NCBI GenBank assembly: GCA_964417885.1
Contig: CAYQKN010000003.1
Location: 1-64,000 of the forward strand
Length of the DNA stretch: 64,000 nucleotides
Reading direction: 5' to 3'
Origin: UKL13-2 sp964417885
GTDB lineage: Bacteria > Pseudomonadota > Gammaproteobacteria > Burkholderiales > Usitatibacteraceae
The notes beneath the pieces were generated by a model. That model had not been told where the DNA came from. It ran no database searches and saw only the letters and a program-made list of their open reading frames with translations. Position numbers and translations under genes: made by a program. This document shows positions 36,354 through 46,661 of the stretch, one piece after another (the first letter of the stretch is position 1; each line of letters opens with the position of its first letter).

Positions 36354-36373
36354 TGTGCGATGACGTACAGACC
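36354..36373 (+). promoter_or_regulatory. Shared upstream element TGTGCGA-N3-CGTACAGACC, copy 2
   Basis: Identical at all 17 fixed bases to the element at 18291-18310. It lies 156 bp before the FecR/DUF6600 gene. The rest of the 36292-36529 intergenic stretch holds no gene. Confidence 0.45.
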
Positions 36374-36529
36374 AGCGGCCCGCAACTGCGCATTGTGATG
36401 ATCGTGGCGCGACAGGCGCACGTGGCATTGCCGTTTGCGGGCTGCATCTGACCGCCGGTACCGCCGCCGCTGGTCGTTGCCTGCCGTCGCGCCCTTCCGG
36501 GCGGGGCGAATATTTCCCTGGAAACGATC

Positions 36530-38899
36530 ATGTCCCAGCAACATGCCGGCTATACACGCAGCCTCCCGCGCTTTCTTTCCACGCTGACCGGAATCTTCCT
36601 GCTGGCCCTGGCGGGCGCGGCGCTTGCTGATCCGCCCGGCCGCGTGGCCCGCATCGGCTATGTCAGCGGCGCCGTCAGCTTCTCGCCGGGCGGCGAGGAC
36701 GACTGGGTCGCCGCCACGCTCAACCGGCCACTGGTGCCCGGCGACCAGTTATGGTCGGACAACGGCGCACGGGCCGAATTGCAGATCGGCATCGCCACCA
36801 TCCGCCTCGGCGCCCAAACCAGCGCCACGCTGCTCAACCTCGATGATCGCGTCGCCCAGTTCCAGCTGGTGCAGGGCACGCTGACGGTGCGCGTGCGGCG
36901 CCTCGATCGCGACCAGGTGATCGAGATCGCCACGCCTAACCTTGCCTACGTGATTCGTCGCGTCGGCCAATACCGGATCAGCGTCGACGACGATGCCACC
37001 ACGGTCTGGACCAGCAACGGCCAGGGACAGGTTTACGGCGACGGCGGCACCTGGGTGGTCGAAGCGGGTCGCGCGTACCGTTTCTATGGCACCGACCTGC
37101 GTGACTACGAAAATCTGTCGCGCCCGTCGCTTGATGAATTCGATCGCTGGGGCATGGATCGCGACCGCAGTTACGACAACTCGGTATCGGCGCGTTACGT
37201 TTCGCGTGACGTGATCGGCTACCAGGATCTCGACACCTACGGCACCTGGCGCCGGGTGCCCGAATACGGCGATGTCTGGACCCCGACCCGCATGCGCGAC
37301 GACTGGGCGCCTTACCGCGACGGTCACTGGGCCTGGGTGGACCCGTGGGGCTGGACCTGGGTGGATGACGCGCCATGGGGATTCGCGGTGTCGCATTACG
37401 GCCGCTGGGCCAGCATCGGCGGCAGCTGGGGCTGGATTCCCGGCCCGATCGCGGCGCGCGCCGTTTACGCGCCGGCACTGGTGGCGTTCATCGACGTGCG
37501 CCAGGGCGGCCGCAACACAGGCGCCAACGGCAATGGCGCGGTGGGCTGGTTTCCGCTCGGCCCGCGTGACGTCTATCGTCCCGGCTACAAGGTGAGCCAG
37601 ACCTATTTCACCCGCATCAATGTCAGCAACACGGTGATCAACAACACGACCGTGGTCAACGTCTACAACAATCGCAACGCCACCCGCGCAAGTTACAGCA
37701 ACCAGCAGGTGGCCGGTGCGGTCATCGCGGTGCCGCGCACGGCTTTCGTGCAATCCCAGCCGGTGTCACGCGCGGTGTTGCAGGGTTCGCGCGAGGCCTA
37801 TGACCGGGCGCCCGTCACCACCACCGCGCTGGTCGCGCCGACGCCGGCCAGCATTCGCGGCGCAGCACAGGCAGGCAAGCGGCCGCCGCGTCAGGCCAAT
37901 GAGCAGCGCGTGATTGCCAGGAGCCTGCCGCCACCCGCACCAGTCGGCTTTGCCGCCAAGGAACGGGCATTGACCGCCAATCCGGGCCAACCGATCGATA
38001 CCGCCACGCTGGCAGCAATGAAACCGGCACGGCCGGTGGCCGCGCCGAAGGTGGAAGTGGTGGCGCCAATCCGCAATGCGGGTCCGGTGCTGTCGCCGCC
38101 GCTGCGTGAAGGACGACCGAACCGGCGCGATGGACCGGCCAGCAACCGTGAGGCCACCCCGCCCGGCCAGCGCACGCCGCCTGGCGCTGCACCCGCGGTG
38201 CAGCCGCCGCCTGCGCCACCGGTGGTTTCCCCGCCGCCGGCGGCAGTACCCGGCAAGCCCGTCGATCGCGCGCCACGCGAGCGCGCCACGTCACCGGTTC
38301 CGCCGCCACCCGCTCCAGCCGCGCCGTCACCGCGTCCGCGCGATGCCGCACCGCCAGCCGAACCACGGCCGCCGCGGCAGGATGCCGCGCCACCCGGCAA
38401 AACCCGCGACCAGCCCGGACGTGCCACTGGCCAGCCGCGCACACCGGCTGATGATGCGCAGTCACCGGTACCGTCCACACCGCCGGCCCGCAGCCCGGCA
38501 GAGCCGCGCAAGCCGCTCGCCGCCCCGCCGCCGGTTGGCGCAGCGGTCACACCCGCTGCCGTGCCAGTCCCGCCGGCTGTGGTACCGGTTGCACCCGCGG
38601 CCGCACCCGCCGCGCCGGCGGATCGCAGGCGCGACCGGCCCGACGCCGCCGCCGTGCCGAAGGCACCGGCCATACCTGCTGCTTCACAGGCAACTCCCGT
38701 CCCGCCACCGGTAGCGGCGCCGACTCCCGCCGCCGCACCGCCTGCGGCCGCACCCGGCCCGGTTGGCACACCGGGCAAGGCCGAGCGCGACAAAAAGGAC
38801 CAGGACAAGAAAGACAAGGACAAGAAGGAACGCGACAAGAAGGACAAGGACCGCAAGGACGGCAAGTCCGACCAGGACGACGACCGCAAGTCCCGCTAG
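36530..38899 (+). CDS. Exported FecR/DUF6600 protein with Pro-rich and charged tail
   Basis: 789 residues. A signal peptide is followed by a FecR-like beta domain (about 40-170) and a DUF6600 region (about 225-350; APYRDGHWAWVDPWGWTWVDD is typical). From about 420 onward it is low complexity, rich in Ala and Pro, and it ends in a striking run of Lys/Asp repeats (DKKDKDKKERDKKDKDRKD). The tail could bind polyanions or cell wall. The family is envelope-associated and of unknown function. A perfect terminator follows. Confidence 0.8.
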   Translation: MSQQHAGYTRSLPRFLSTLTGIFLLALAGAALADPPGRVARIGYVSGAVSFSPGGEDDWVAATLNRPLVPGDQLWSDNGARAELQIGIATIRLGAQTSATLLNLDDRVAQFQLVQGTLTVRVRRLDRDQVIEIATPNLAYVIRRVGQYRISVDDDATTVWTSNGQGQVYGDGGTWVVEAGRAYRFYGTDLRDYENLSRPSLDEFDRWGMDRDRSYDNSVSARYVSRDVIGYQDLDTYGTWRRVPEYGDVWTPTRMRDDWAPYRDGHWAWVDPWGWTWVDDAPWGFAVSHYGRWASIGGSWGWIPGPIAARAVYAPALVAFIDVRQGGRNTGANGNGAVGWFPLGPRDVYRPGYKVSQTYFTRINVSNTVINNTTVVNVYNNRNATRASYSNQQVAGAVIAVPRTAFVQSQPVSRAVLQGSREAYDRAPVTTTALVAPTPASIRGAAQAGKRPPRQANEQRVIARSLPPPAPVGFAAKERALTANPGQPIDTATLAAMKPARPVAAPKVEVVAPIRNAGPVLSPPLREGRPNRRDGPASNREATPPGQRTPPGAAPAVQPPPAPPVVSPPPAAVPGKPVDRAPRERATSPVPPPPAPAAPSPRPRDAAPPAEPRPPRQDAAPPGKTRDQPGRATGQPRTPADDAQSPVPSTPPARSPAEPRKPLAAPPPVGAAVTPAAVPVPPAVVPVAPAAAPAAPADRRRDRPDAAAVPKAPAIPAASQATPVPPPVAAPTPAAAPPAAAPGPVGTPGKAERDKKDQDKKDKDKKERDKKDKDRKDGKSDQDDDRKSR

Positions 38900-38927
38900 C
38901 AAGCCGCTTCAATTGGTGCTGCAACGA

Positions 38928-38968
38928 CAACGCGCGATGGCATGAGCCATCGCGCGTTGTTTGTTTTT
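38928..38968 (+). terminator. Rho-independent terminator (perfect 14-bp stem)
   Basis: CAACGCGCGATGGC pairs perfectly with GCCATCGCGCGTTG across an ATGA loop, followed by TTTGTTTTT. It separates the FecR-like gene from the convergent helicase. Confidence 0.92.
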
Positions 38969-39032
38969 GAGCCGGATGGCGGTTGCCGCGAGCGCCGTCA
39001 GTGAATCCGCGCTCGCCCGCCGCTGATGGTTG

Positions 39033-40424
<1,392 letters not shown>

Positions 40425-40599
40425 GGGGTATCTTTTTGAAAATGTCGGCCTGTCACCGCAATGGGCGCCAGTCGAAGGCAAACGGGAGGGAGAAAAACAG
40501 CGCCAGAACTGGCGACGGCGCGAGGACTGGAACAACGCCGATCACGGATTATCCGGCATTTCCGTAAAATAAGCGACCTTTACCCTCACCTTGCCATTC

Positions 40600-41403
40600 A
40601 TGAGTGACCTGTTCCGTTATTTCGACAACAATCCCGGACGCCTGATTCACAAGTGGGTGCACTACTTCGGCATCTACGAGCGCCACTTCAGCGCTTTTCG
40701 CAACCGGCCGATCCGCCTGCTTGAATTCGGCGTGTTCAACGGCGGTTCGCTGCAGATGTGGAAACACTATTTCGGACCGCAGGCGCAAATCATCGGCGTC
40801 GACATCGACCCGCGTTGCGCCGAGCTGGTCGAGCCCGGGATCGAGATCGTGATCGGCGACCAGGAAGACCGCGCGACCCATGCCGGGTTGCGCGACCGCT
40901 ACGGCGAATTCGACATCGTGATCGACGACGGCGGCCATCGCATGCGCCAGCAACTGGTGACGCTGCAGGAGATGTATCCGGCGGTGAAGCCGGGCGGCAT
41001 CTACCTGGCCGAGGACCTGCACACCAGCTACTTTCCCGAATGGGGTGGCGGCCTGCGCCAGCCCGGGACGTTCATCGAAACCGCCAAGCTGCTGATCGAC
41101 CAGATGCATGCCTGGCATGGCCGGGTGCCCGAGCACCAGCCGGACCTGGTGACGTCAACCGCGTTCGGCCTGCATTTTTACGAATCGATTCTGGTGATCG
41201 AAAAGAACATCATCCGTCCGCCCGCGCAGGCCGCCTCCGGCGAGCCGGTGTTTCCGGTTGGCGTTCTTGAGTACTTGCTGCTGGCCGCGCATGCGCAACG
41301 CAAGGGCGACACCACGCGGGCACGGGCGCACTGCCTTAGCGCACTGGCGATCGAGCCGCGGTCCAACGAGGCGCACGCGCTGCTCGCGCAGTTGCCGGCC
41401 TAG
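40600..41403 (+). CDS. CmcI-like class I SAM methyltransferase
   Basis: 267 residues. The motif I region is LLEFGVFNGGSLQMW, then IIGVDIDPRC, DIVIDDGGH and GGIYLAEDLHTSY, which matches cephalosporin-hydroxylase/CmcI-like and macrocin-type methyltransferases often found in glycan or secondary-metabolite loci. The C-terminal 45 residues look like a single TPR. The acceptor is unknown. The stop codon overlaps that of the convergent aminotransferase within a CTAG. Confidence 0.78.
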   Translation: MSDLFRYFDNNPGRLIHKWVHYFGIYERHFSAFRNRPIRLLEFGVFNGGSLQMWKHYFGPQAQIIGVDIDPRCAELVEPGIEIVIGDQEDRATHAGLRDRYGEFDIVIDDGGHRMRQQLVTLQEMYPAVKPGGIYLAEDLHTSYFPEWGGGLRQPGTFIETAKLLIDQMHAWHGRVPEHQPDLVTSTAFGLHFYESILVIEKNIIRPPAQAASGEPVFPVGVLEYLLLAAHAQRKGDTTRARAHCLSALAIEPRSNEAHALLAQLPA

Positions 41404-42245
41404 GCCAGCTTCTCGCCGGCGGCGAAAGCGAAATAAAGGTCGCGGGCAAGGGTCGCGACCGGACCGACCGGCAGCGCGCGCGACTGGTAGCGGATGCATG
41501 GCGTGACCTTGCCGTAATTGCCGGTATTGAAAATCTCTCGCGCCGTATCGAGTTCTGCCGGCTTTACCGGCCGCTCCTCGACGGTGACGCCGTTTGCCGC
41601 CAGCAACGCGATCACCCGTGCACGGGTAATGCCCGACAGGAAGGTGCCGTTGGGCACCGGCGTCACCACGGCGCCGGTGGCGCTGACGAAAAAAATATTG
41701 GCGGTGGCGAACTCGGCGACATGGCCGGCGCTGTCGCAGACGACCGCATTGTCGAAGCCGAGGTCGCGTGCCTCGCGCAGCGCCTTGGTCGAATTCGGAT
41801 ACAGGCAGGAAGCCTTGGCGTCGGTCGGCGCCATCGACGGCTCGGGCCGCCGCAGGCTCGACAGGCAGGCCGAGAAGCCGGTGAACGGCGGCATCGCCGC
41901 GTCGAACAGCGTCAGCGCGAAGGCGGACTTCTGCTCGACCGGAATCAGCAGGCCCTCGGTGCCGAAGACCAGCGGACGGATGTAGAGCGCGGCATCGGCG
42001 GGAAATTTGCCGATGCCCTCGCGGCACAGCGCGAACATTTCATCCACCGTCAGCGGGCATTGCAGTCCCAGGCGCTCGGCCGATTTCACCACCCGCTGCA
42101 GATGCAATCGCAAATCCGGAATCAGGCCGCCGATCGAGCGCGCACCATCGAATACCGACGAGCCCAGCCAGACGCTGTGGTCCATGGCGCCAAACAGCGG
42201 CGCATTGCCTTCGCTCCACTGGCCGTTGAAATAAGTCAGGTACAT
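41400..42245 (-). CDS. Class IV PLP aminotransferase (IlvE-like)
   Basis: 281 residues, fold type IV. Visible motifs: SSVFDGARSI, the PLP lysine in YPNSTKALREA, and the EFATANIFFV and FLSGITRARV signatures. It fits branched-chain or D-amino-acid transaminases and 4-amino-4-deoxychorismate lyases; IlvE-like is the closest impression. AGGA favours the ATG at 42245 over that at 42251. There are no pathway neighbours that fix the substrate. Confidence 0.82.
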   Translation of the reverse strand: MYLTYFNGQWSEGNAPLFGAMDHSVWLGSSVFDGARSIGGLIPDLRLHLQRVVKSAERLGLQCPLTVDEMFALCREGIGKFPADAALYIRPLVFGTEGLLIPVEQKSAFALTLFDAAMPPFTGFSACLSSLRRPEPSMAPTDAKASCLYPNSTKALREARDLGFDNAVVCDSAGHVAEFATANIFFVSATGAVVTPVPNGTFLSGITRARVIALLAANGVTVEERPVKPAELDTAREIFNTGNYGKVTPCIRYQSRALPVGPVATLARDLYFAFAAGEKLA

Positions 42246-42347
42246 GCGCATTCCTGCAGGTCAATTGAAGCGGGCATTATCCCAGCAACCGCGGCGCCTG
42301 CGCGAATCGTCCACCGTGCAGCCAATTCGGCAGGCTAGAATGCGCCG

Positions 42348-43199
42348 ATGAAAATTGCCCTCACCCATCGATTCGCTGCTCTGCTGCTGGCCAGCCTGGC
42401 TGCCCTTCACTTTTCGCCAGAGTTGCGGGCGCAAAACGTCGACATGGACGTGCCGTTCGTCACCACGCCGCCCGCGGTGACCGAAGCGATGCTGGACATC
42501 GCCGGTGTCGGGCCGCAAGACTTTGTCCTCGACCTTGGCTCCGGTGACGGCCGCATCGTCATCCTCGCCGCCAGGCAGCGCGGCGCGCGCGGCATGGGGG
42601 TGGAAATCGATCCCGCGCTGGTCGCCAGGAGCCGCCAGTTCGCGCGACAGGCCGGCGTGCACGAGCGCACCGAATTCCGCGAGCAGGACCTGTTCGTCAC
42701 CGACCTCTCGCCGGCAACGGTCATCACCATGTACCTGCTGCCCGATGTCAACCTGGCGCTGCGGCCGAAACTGCTGGCGCTGAAGCCGGGCACCCGCGTG
42801 GTGTCGCACGACTGGGGGATGGGCGACTGGCTTCCCGATCGCGAACGGCGCGTCGCGGCACCGGAAAAGACGCTGGGACTCGACAAGAGCAGCCGCGTCA
42901 TGCTGTGGACGGTGCCGGCCAGTTTCGCCGGCCGCTGGTGCGCCACCGGCGGCGCGGGCGCCGAACTGAACCTGCGACAGACCTTCCAGCAGGTCGACGG
43001 CGAACTGGTGCAGGCAAAGGAATCGCGCGCCTTGGGCGGCCGCGTCGACGGCCGCATCCTGCAGCTGTCGCAGCTTGCTGCCGCCGAACTGCGTGATGAC
43101 ATGATGGTATTCGAATCCGCCGGCGCGCCGGGCGGGATGACGCACTGGCGGCGCACCGCCGGCGCCTGCGCCTGGCCGGCTGCCGTCAACGCGCGGTAG
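42348..43199 (+). CDS. SAM methyltransferase-fold protein with signal peptide
   Basis: 283 residues. An N-terminal signal peptide (cleavage near ELRAQN) precedes a methyltransferase fold with LDLGSGDGRIVILAA and GVEIDPALVARSR. The motif is intact, so S-adenosylmethionine binding is plausible, yet the protein appears exported, where the cofactor is not normally available. Such proteins recur in betaproteobacteria without known function. Its last 14 bases overlap the end of the convergent GspB-like gene. Confidence 0.75.
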   Translation: MKIALTHRFAALLLASLAALHFSPELRAQNVDMDVPFVTTPPAVTEAMLDIAGVGPQDFVLDLGSGDGRIVILAARQRGARGMGVEIDPALVARSRQFARQAGVHERTEFREQDLFVTDLSPATVITMYLLPDVNLALRPKLLALKPGTRVVSHDWGMGDWLPDRERRVAAPEKTLGLDKSSRVMLWTVPASFAGRWCATGGAGAELNLRQTFQQVDGELVQAKESRALGGRVDGRILQLSQLAAAELRDDMMVFESAGAPGGMTHWRRTAGACAWPAAVNAR

Positions 43200-43611
43200 C
43201 GGCCGTTTCCCAGTTGGTGCGCCGGTCCAGCCGCAGTTGCATCGGCACCGCGTCACCCGCCAGCAACGCCAGCGGCACGCCGCTCATCGAGGGGCTGGCA
43301 ACAACCGACGCTGAAACGGGTGCCGGCGCGATCGCGCCACGGCCGCGCAGCCAGTATCCGAGGTTGCCGGCCAGCACCATCGCCAGCGCGGTCACGATCA
43401 CCAGCGCCGTGACCGAGACCTGGGGTGGCGCGGTGCCCGGGCCGGGCGGCAAAATGACGGCGCCATCGCCCGGCAGCGGATCGGCATGCGCTGCCGTTGC
43501 GTCCTCGCCCAATGCTTGCGGCGGTCGCGGCATTGGCGCGGTCGCGCCATCCTGGCGGATTTGCTGGCGCTCCTGTTCTGCGCGTTTGAGGGCTTTGAGA
43601 AGATTGCTCAT
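43186..43611 (-). CDS. Single-pass membrane protein with GspB-like N-terminus
   Basis: 141 residues starting SNLLKALKRAEQERQQI, a pattern seen in GspB/secretion-associated proteins. A Pro-rich linker, one membrane helix (about 68-90) and a short periplasmic part ending RTNWETAATAR follow. The C-terminal GspB domain is too short here to be recognised, so the assignment is tentative. No secretion genes lie nearby. The ATG at 43611 precedes the conserved helix. Confidence 0.6.
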   Translation of the reverse strand: MSNLLKALKRAEQERQQIRQDGATAPMPRPPQALGEDATAAHADPLPGDGAVILPPGPGTAPPQVSVTALVIVTALAMVLAGNLGYWLRGRGAIAPAPVSASVVASPSMSGVPLALLAGDAVPMQLRLDRRTNWETAATAR

Positions 43612-43766
43612 GGTTTGCCGGGGTAGCCGGGGCGATCGGGACCGTCCCATGATACCGAAATGCGCCGCGCTGCGATGCCGGCGCACATGAGGCGACCAGG
43701 CAATCCGGTTGCGCGTAGAATCCGCTTCCACCGCGCCCGATCGGCGCCCACCAGGCCTGCCTTCCG

Positions 43767-44303
43767 ATGAATCCTGATTCTTCCCTGCTGTCGCTTGCCG
43801 CGCGCATCATCGTCACCGGCGGTACCTTCGACAAACATTACGACGCCATCAAGGGCGAGCTGACGTTCAAGAATTCACACCTGCCGGCGATTCTTGAACA
43901 ATCGCGCATCACGATCCCGATCGAGCTCGAGATCAACCAGCTGATCGACAGTCTCAACATGCTGGACGAGCACCGCGAACGGGTGCTGGTGTCCTGCCGC
44001 AACGCAGCCGAGTCCTGCATCGTCGTGATTCACGGCACCGACACCATGGCGCAAACGGCGCAGGTGGTGGGCCGCGCCGGCCTCGCCAAGACGATCGTTT
44101 TCACCGGCGCCATGATTCCCTATTCGGTGCAGGGTTCGGACGCGCTGTTCAATCTCGGCTTTGCGCTGGCCGCGGCCCAGTCGCTGCCACACAACACCTA
44201 CGTTGCCATGAACGGCCGCGTGTTCCCGTGGGACCAGGTGAAAAAGAACAAGCTCGACGGGGTGTTCGAGACCGCCGCCGGCGCGCCGCCGGCACCGGCT
44301 TAG
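43767..44303 (+). CDS. Single-domain asparaginase-like protein
   Basis: 178 residues, equivalent to only the N-terminal domain of L-asparaginase. The catalytic threonines are both in place (VTGGTFDK near 17-24 and HGTDTMAQT near 89-97) and FTGAM is recognisable. Classical enzymes are about 330 residues and need the second domain for the active site between subunits, so activity on asparagine is doubtful. Short family members exist in proteobacteria. No frame for the missing half follows, so it is not a recent truncation. Confidence 0.78.
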   Translation: MNPDSSLLSLAARIIVTGGTFDKHYDAIKGELTFKNSHLPAILEQSRITIPIELEINQLIDSLNMLDEHRERVLVSCRNAAESCIVVIHGTDTMAQTAQVVGRAGLAKTIVFTGAMIPYSVQGSDALFNLGFALAAAQSLPHNTYVAMNGRVFPWDQVKKNKLDGVFETAAGAPPAPA

Positions 44304-44433
44304 CGGCTGCGCCACCGCCGAGCGGGACAGCGGCACCGGTCAGCCGCGACCGGGGGCCGTTGGTCCGTGTGCGCGGCGCGCACCTGCTGTGCGTGTTACA
44401 TTTTCTCCGGCAACGTCGCGAGGGAGTGCAGCT

Positions 44434-45090
44434 GTGCTTGGAAAACTGGGTGAACTGCTGAACAAGGATGTCGGCGCGCTGGTCAAGGACGCGGGCAAGG
44501 TGCTCAACACCGATGTCGGCACCCTCGCCAAAGGCGCAGGGAAAGTCTTGAACACCGACCTGGGCGACCTGCTGCGCAGCGAAACCCCGGGCGACAGCGC
44601 AGGTCAGGCGGCAGCCGAGCCGCAGGCTGATCCGCTGACGCTCGCAACGGTCAAACCGGCCGCTGCGCAACAGGCGCCAACGCCAGCACCACCGCCCACG
44701 CCGGTTTCTGCGCCGGCCGCACCGGTCCCGCCGCCTGCTGCTGCGACGGTCGCCCCAGCCGCGGATTTCGATCCTGATGCCACGCTGAAACTGGGCTCGC
44801 CGGCCGACCATGACACCTCCACCGTATTGCTCGCCCCGCTGGCGGATGATTCGGCGTTGCCAAATCTGGCCGACGAACTGGTTTCGCGCCANNNNNNNNN
44901 NNNNNNNNNNNNNNNNNNNNNNNNNNNNNNNNNNNNNNNNNNNNNNNNNNNNNNNNNNNNNNNNNNNNNNNNNNNNNNNNNNNNNNNNNNNCTGGTGTTT
45001 TCCTGGACCCGCGATTGCTATTCGTTTACCGCCACCTCACCCAAGGGCGCGACACCGCTGGCGAAATTCCTGCTCGGCTTTCCTTACTGA
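44434..45090 (+). CDS. Hypothetical protein with internal repeats (contains gap)
   Basis: A GTG start at 44434 is supported by AGGGAG seven bases ahead. The first 45 residues are an imperfect duplication (KDVGALVKDAGKVLNTD then VGTLAKGAGKVLNTD), followed by a Pro/Ala-rich linker. After the 100-N gap the same frame reads VFSWTRDCYSF and ends FLLGFPY, but the gap size is nominal, so joining the two parts is an assumption. There is no signal peptide and no family I recognise. Confidence 0.55.
   Translation: MLGKLGELLNKDVGALVKDAGKVLNTDVGTLAKGAGKVLNTDLGDLLRSETPGDSAGQAAAEPQADPLTLATVKPAAAQQAPTPAPPPTPVSAPAAPVPPPAAATVAPAADFDPDATLKLGSPADHDTSTVLLAPLADDSALPNLADELVSRXXXXXXXXXXXXXXXXXXXXXXXXXXXXXXXXXXLVFSWTRDCYSFTATSPKGATPLAKFLLGFPY
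44892..44991. other. Assembly gap (100 N)
   Basis: Exactly 100 N inside a hypothetical gene. Confidence 0.99.
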
Positions 45091-45114
45091 CCAACTTGCC
45101 GCTGCCGCAGCGGC

Positions 45115-46062
45115 TCAGGCCACGCGCTGGCTGATACGGGGCTTGCCGGCCACCGCAGCGTCGGCGACTGACGGATCGTCGCGCTGCAGGTCCCACAAGT
45201 CCTCTTGCACGGAAAGCAATGCGCGTATCACGGGATCGGTCTGGCGCGCACGCCGGTAGATGAACCACAGCGTGGTCACGAGGCGGATGTCCTGCCACAG
45301 GCAGACCTCGCCGGCGGCCACTTTCTCCAGCGCCAAATCCTCGCGCATCATCGCCACGCCGAGACCCGATACCACCAGCGAACTCACCACCGCCTCCTGG
45401 TCGGCCTCGACCACCTTGCCGGGCGAAACATGATGCTTGTCCAGCAGGTCGTGCACCATTTTGTGATGGGTGCTGATCGGCGGCGGAATGATCCACGGCA
45501 TCGCCGCGATCTCGGTCCAGCCGGCGGTGTCGATGCTCGCTTTCCAGTCGGCCGGCGCGGCGACGCGATAGGCGAATTCGCGCAGCGGCAGGCCGGCGAT
45601 ATCGGGATTGGTCATTTCGCCGTAGTAATAGCTGGCGTCGAATTCGCCGGCCACCACCCGTTCCAGCGCGAGGCCGGTGACTTCCTGCTGCAGTTCGAGC
45701 TCCAGCAGCGGAAAGCGCGCCACGGCGGTATTCATGAACTGGCCCAGGCGGATGAATTCGGGGTCGCTGAGGGTACCGATGCACGCCTTGCCGATCACCT
45801 GCCCCTTGAGCAGCCGGGCGTCGTTCTGCAGCGCTTCGGCCGCGGCCAGCACCCGCATCGCGGCGGACAGCACCCGTTTGCCGGCGGCGGTCAGCACCAT
45901 GCCGTTCGGCGTACGGTCGAACAGGATCAGGTCGAGTTCGTCTTCCAGCGCCTTGAGCTGGGCGCTCAGGGCCGGCTGGCTGACGTGCAGTTTCTCGGCG
46001 GCGCGGGTCAGCTGACCGGCGTCGGCGATGGCGGCGAGGCTGCGTAGCTGGTAGAGCTCCAT
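45115..46062 (-). CDS. LysR-family transcriptional regulator
   Basis: 315 residues. The winged helix-turn-helix is at 1-60 (LYQLRSLAAIADAGQLTRAAEKLHVSQPALS read as the classic start), followed by the effector domain. Such regulators usually act on a divergent target, here the small gene at 46320 across a 257-bp intergenic region, but no T-N11-A site stands out clearly. The ATG at 46062 begins the conserved domain; the in-frame upstream part is discarded. Confidence 0.9.
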   Translation of the reverse strand: MELYQLRSLAAIADAGQLTRAAEKLHVSQPALSAQLKALEDELDLILFDRTPNGMVLTAAGKRVLSAAMRVLAAAEALQNDARLLKGQVIGKACIGTLSDPEFIRLGQFMNTAVARFPLLELELQQEVTGLALERVVAGEFDASYYYGEMTNPDIAGLPLREFAYRVAAPADWKASIDTAGWTEIAAMPWIIPPPISTHHKMVHDLLDKHHVSPGKVVEADQEAVVSSLVVSGLGVAMMREDLALEKVAAGEVCLWQDIRLVTTLWFIYRRARQTDPVIRALLSVQEDLWDLQRDDPSVADAAVAGKPRISQRVA

Positions 46063-46319
46063 AAGGTTTACCCTGCTCGCAAAAATCCATTCTACGGTAA
46101 ATTGCTGTGCTGCAACATAAGTGCGGCCGGACATCAGAAAAATCAATGCCGTCCATCCAAACATACGATTGGATTGTGACGGTTACTGCCCTTATCTTCA
46201 ATTGGTGCGACGCAACAATTCCCGTACAGAAATTGGGGACTTTAGCGATTGCACCACGGCGAGCAGCCCACCCGGCTGCGAACCGCCGAAACGTCATCTT
46301 CCATACGATGGAGGTTTAA

Positions 46320-46520
46320 ATGATGGACTATCGTGCCATTGAAGTACACATCCAGCGTGCCCGCCTCGAGCGCAGCGCCCTGCTTGGCGAACTGATCGCC
46401 GACGGCATCATTGCCTCCTGGAAGTTTGCCGTGCGCCTGACCACGAAGGTCGGCGCCACGCTGCAGGAACTGGCAAAGCCGCCCAAGGAATATTCGACCG
46501 CATTGCCGCGTCATCGCTGA
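46320..46520 (+). CDS. Small hypothetical protein
   Basis: 66 residues starting MMDYRAIEVHIQRARLERS, helical and amphipathic, with no membrane segment. A strong GGAGG ribosome site lies five bases before the first ATG (eight before a second, 46323). It is divergent from the LysR gene and followed by a good terminator, which supports it as a real, separately transcribed gene. I do not recognise the family; the layout recalls small DUF1127-like proteins. Confidence 0.7.
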   Translation: MMDYRAIEVHIQRARLERSALLGELIADGIIASWKFAVRLTTKVGATLQELAKPPKEYSTALPRHR

Positions 46521-46612
46521 ACGGCAATCAATGGTCACCAACGTCCCTGGCACGCCTGACCCGCCGGAACGTGGCCAACGTCTCCTCCTCCACGCCTCAT
46601 TGCGTGGATTCC

Positions 46613-46638
46613 GCCCCCGGCTCGCCGGGGGCTTTTTT
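46613..46638 (+). terminator. Rho-independent terminator
   Basis: GCCCCCGG-CTCG-CCGGGGGC is followed directly by TTTTTT. It ends the small gene and separates it from the GNAT gene, which starts 24 bp later. Confidence 0.92.
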
Positions 46639-46661
46639 ATTCGGAAGCAAAGCACCATCCC

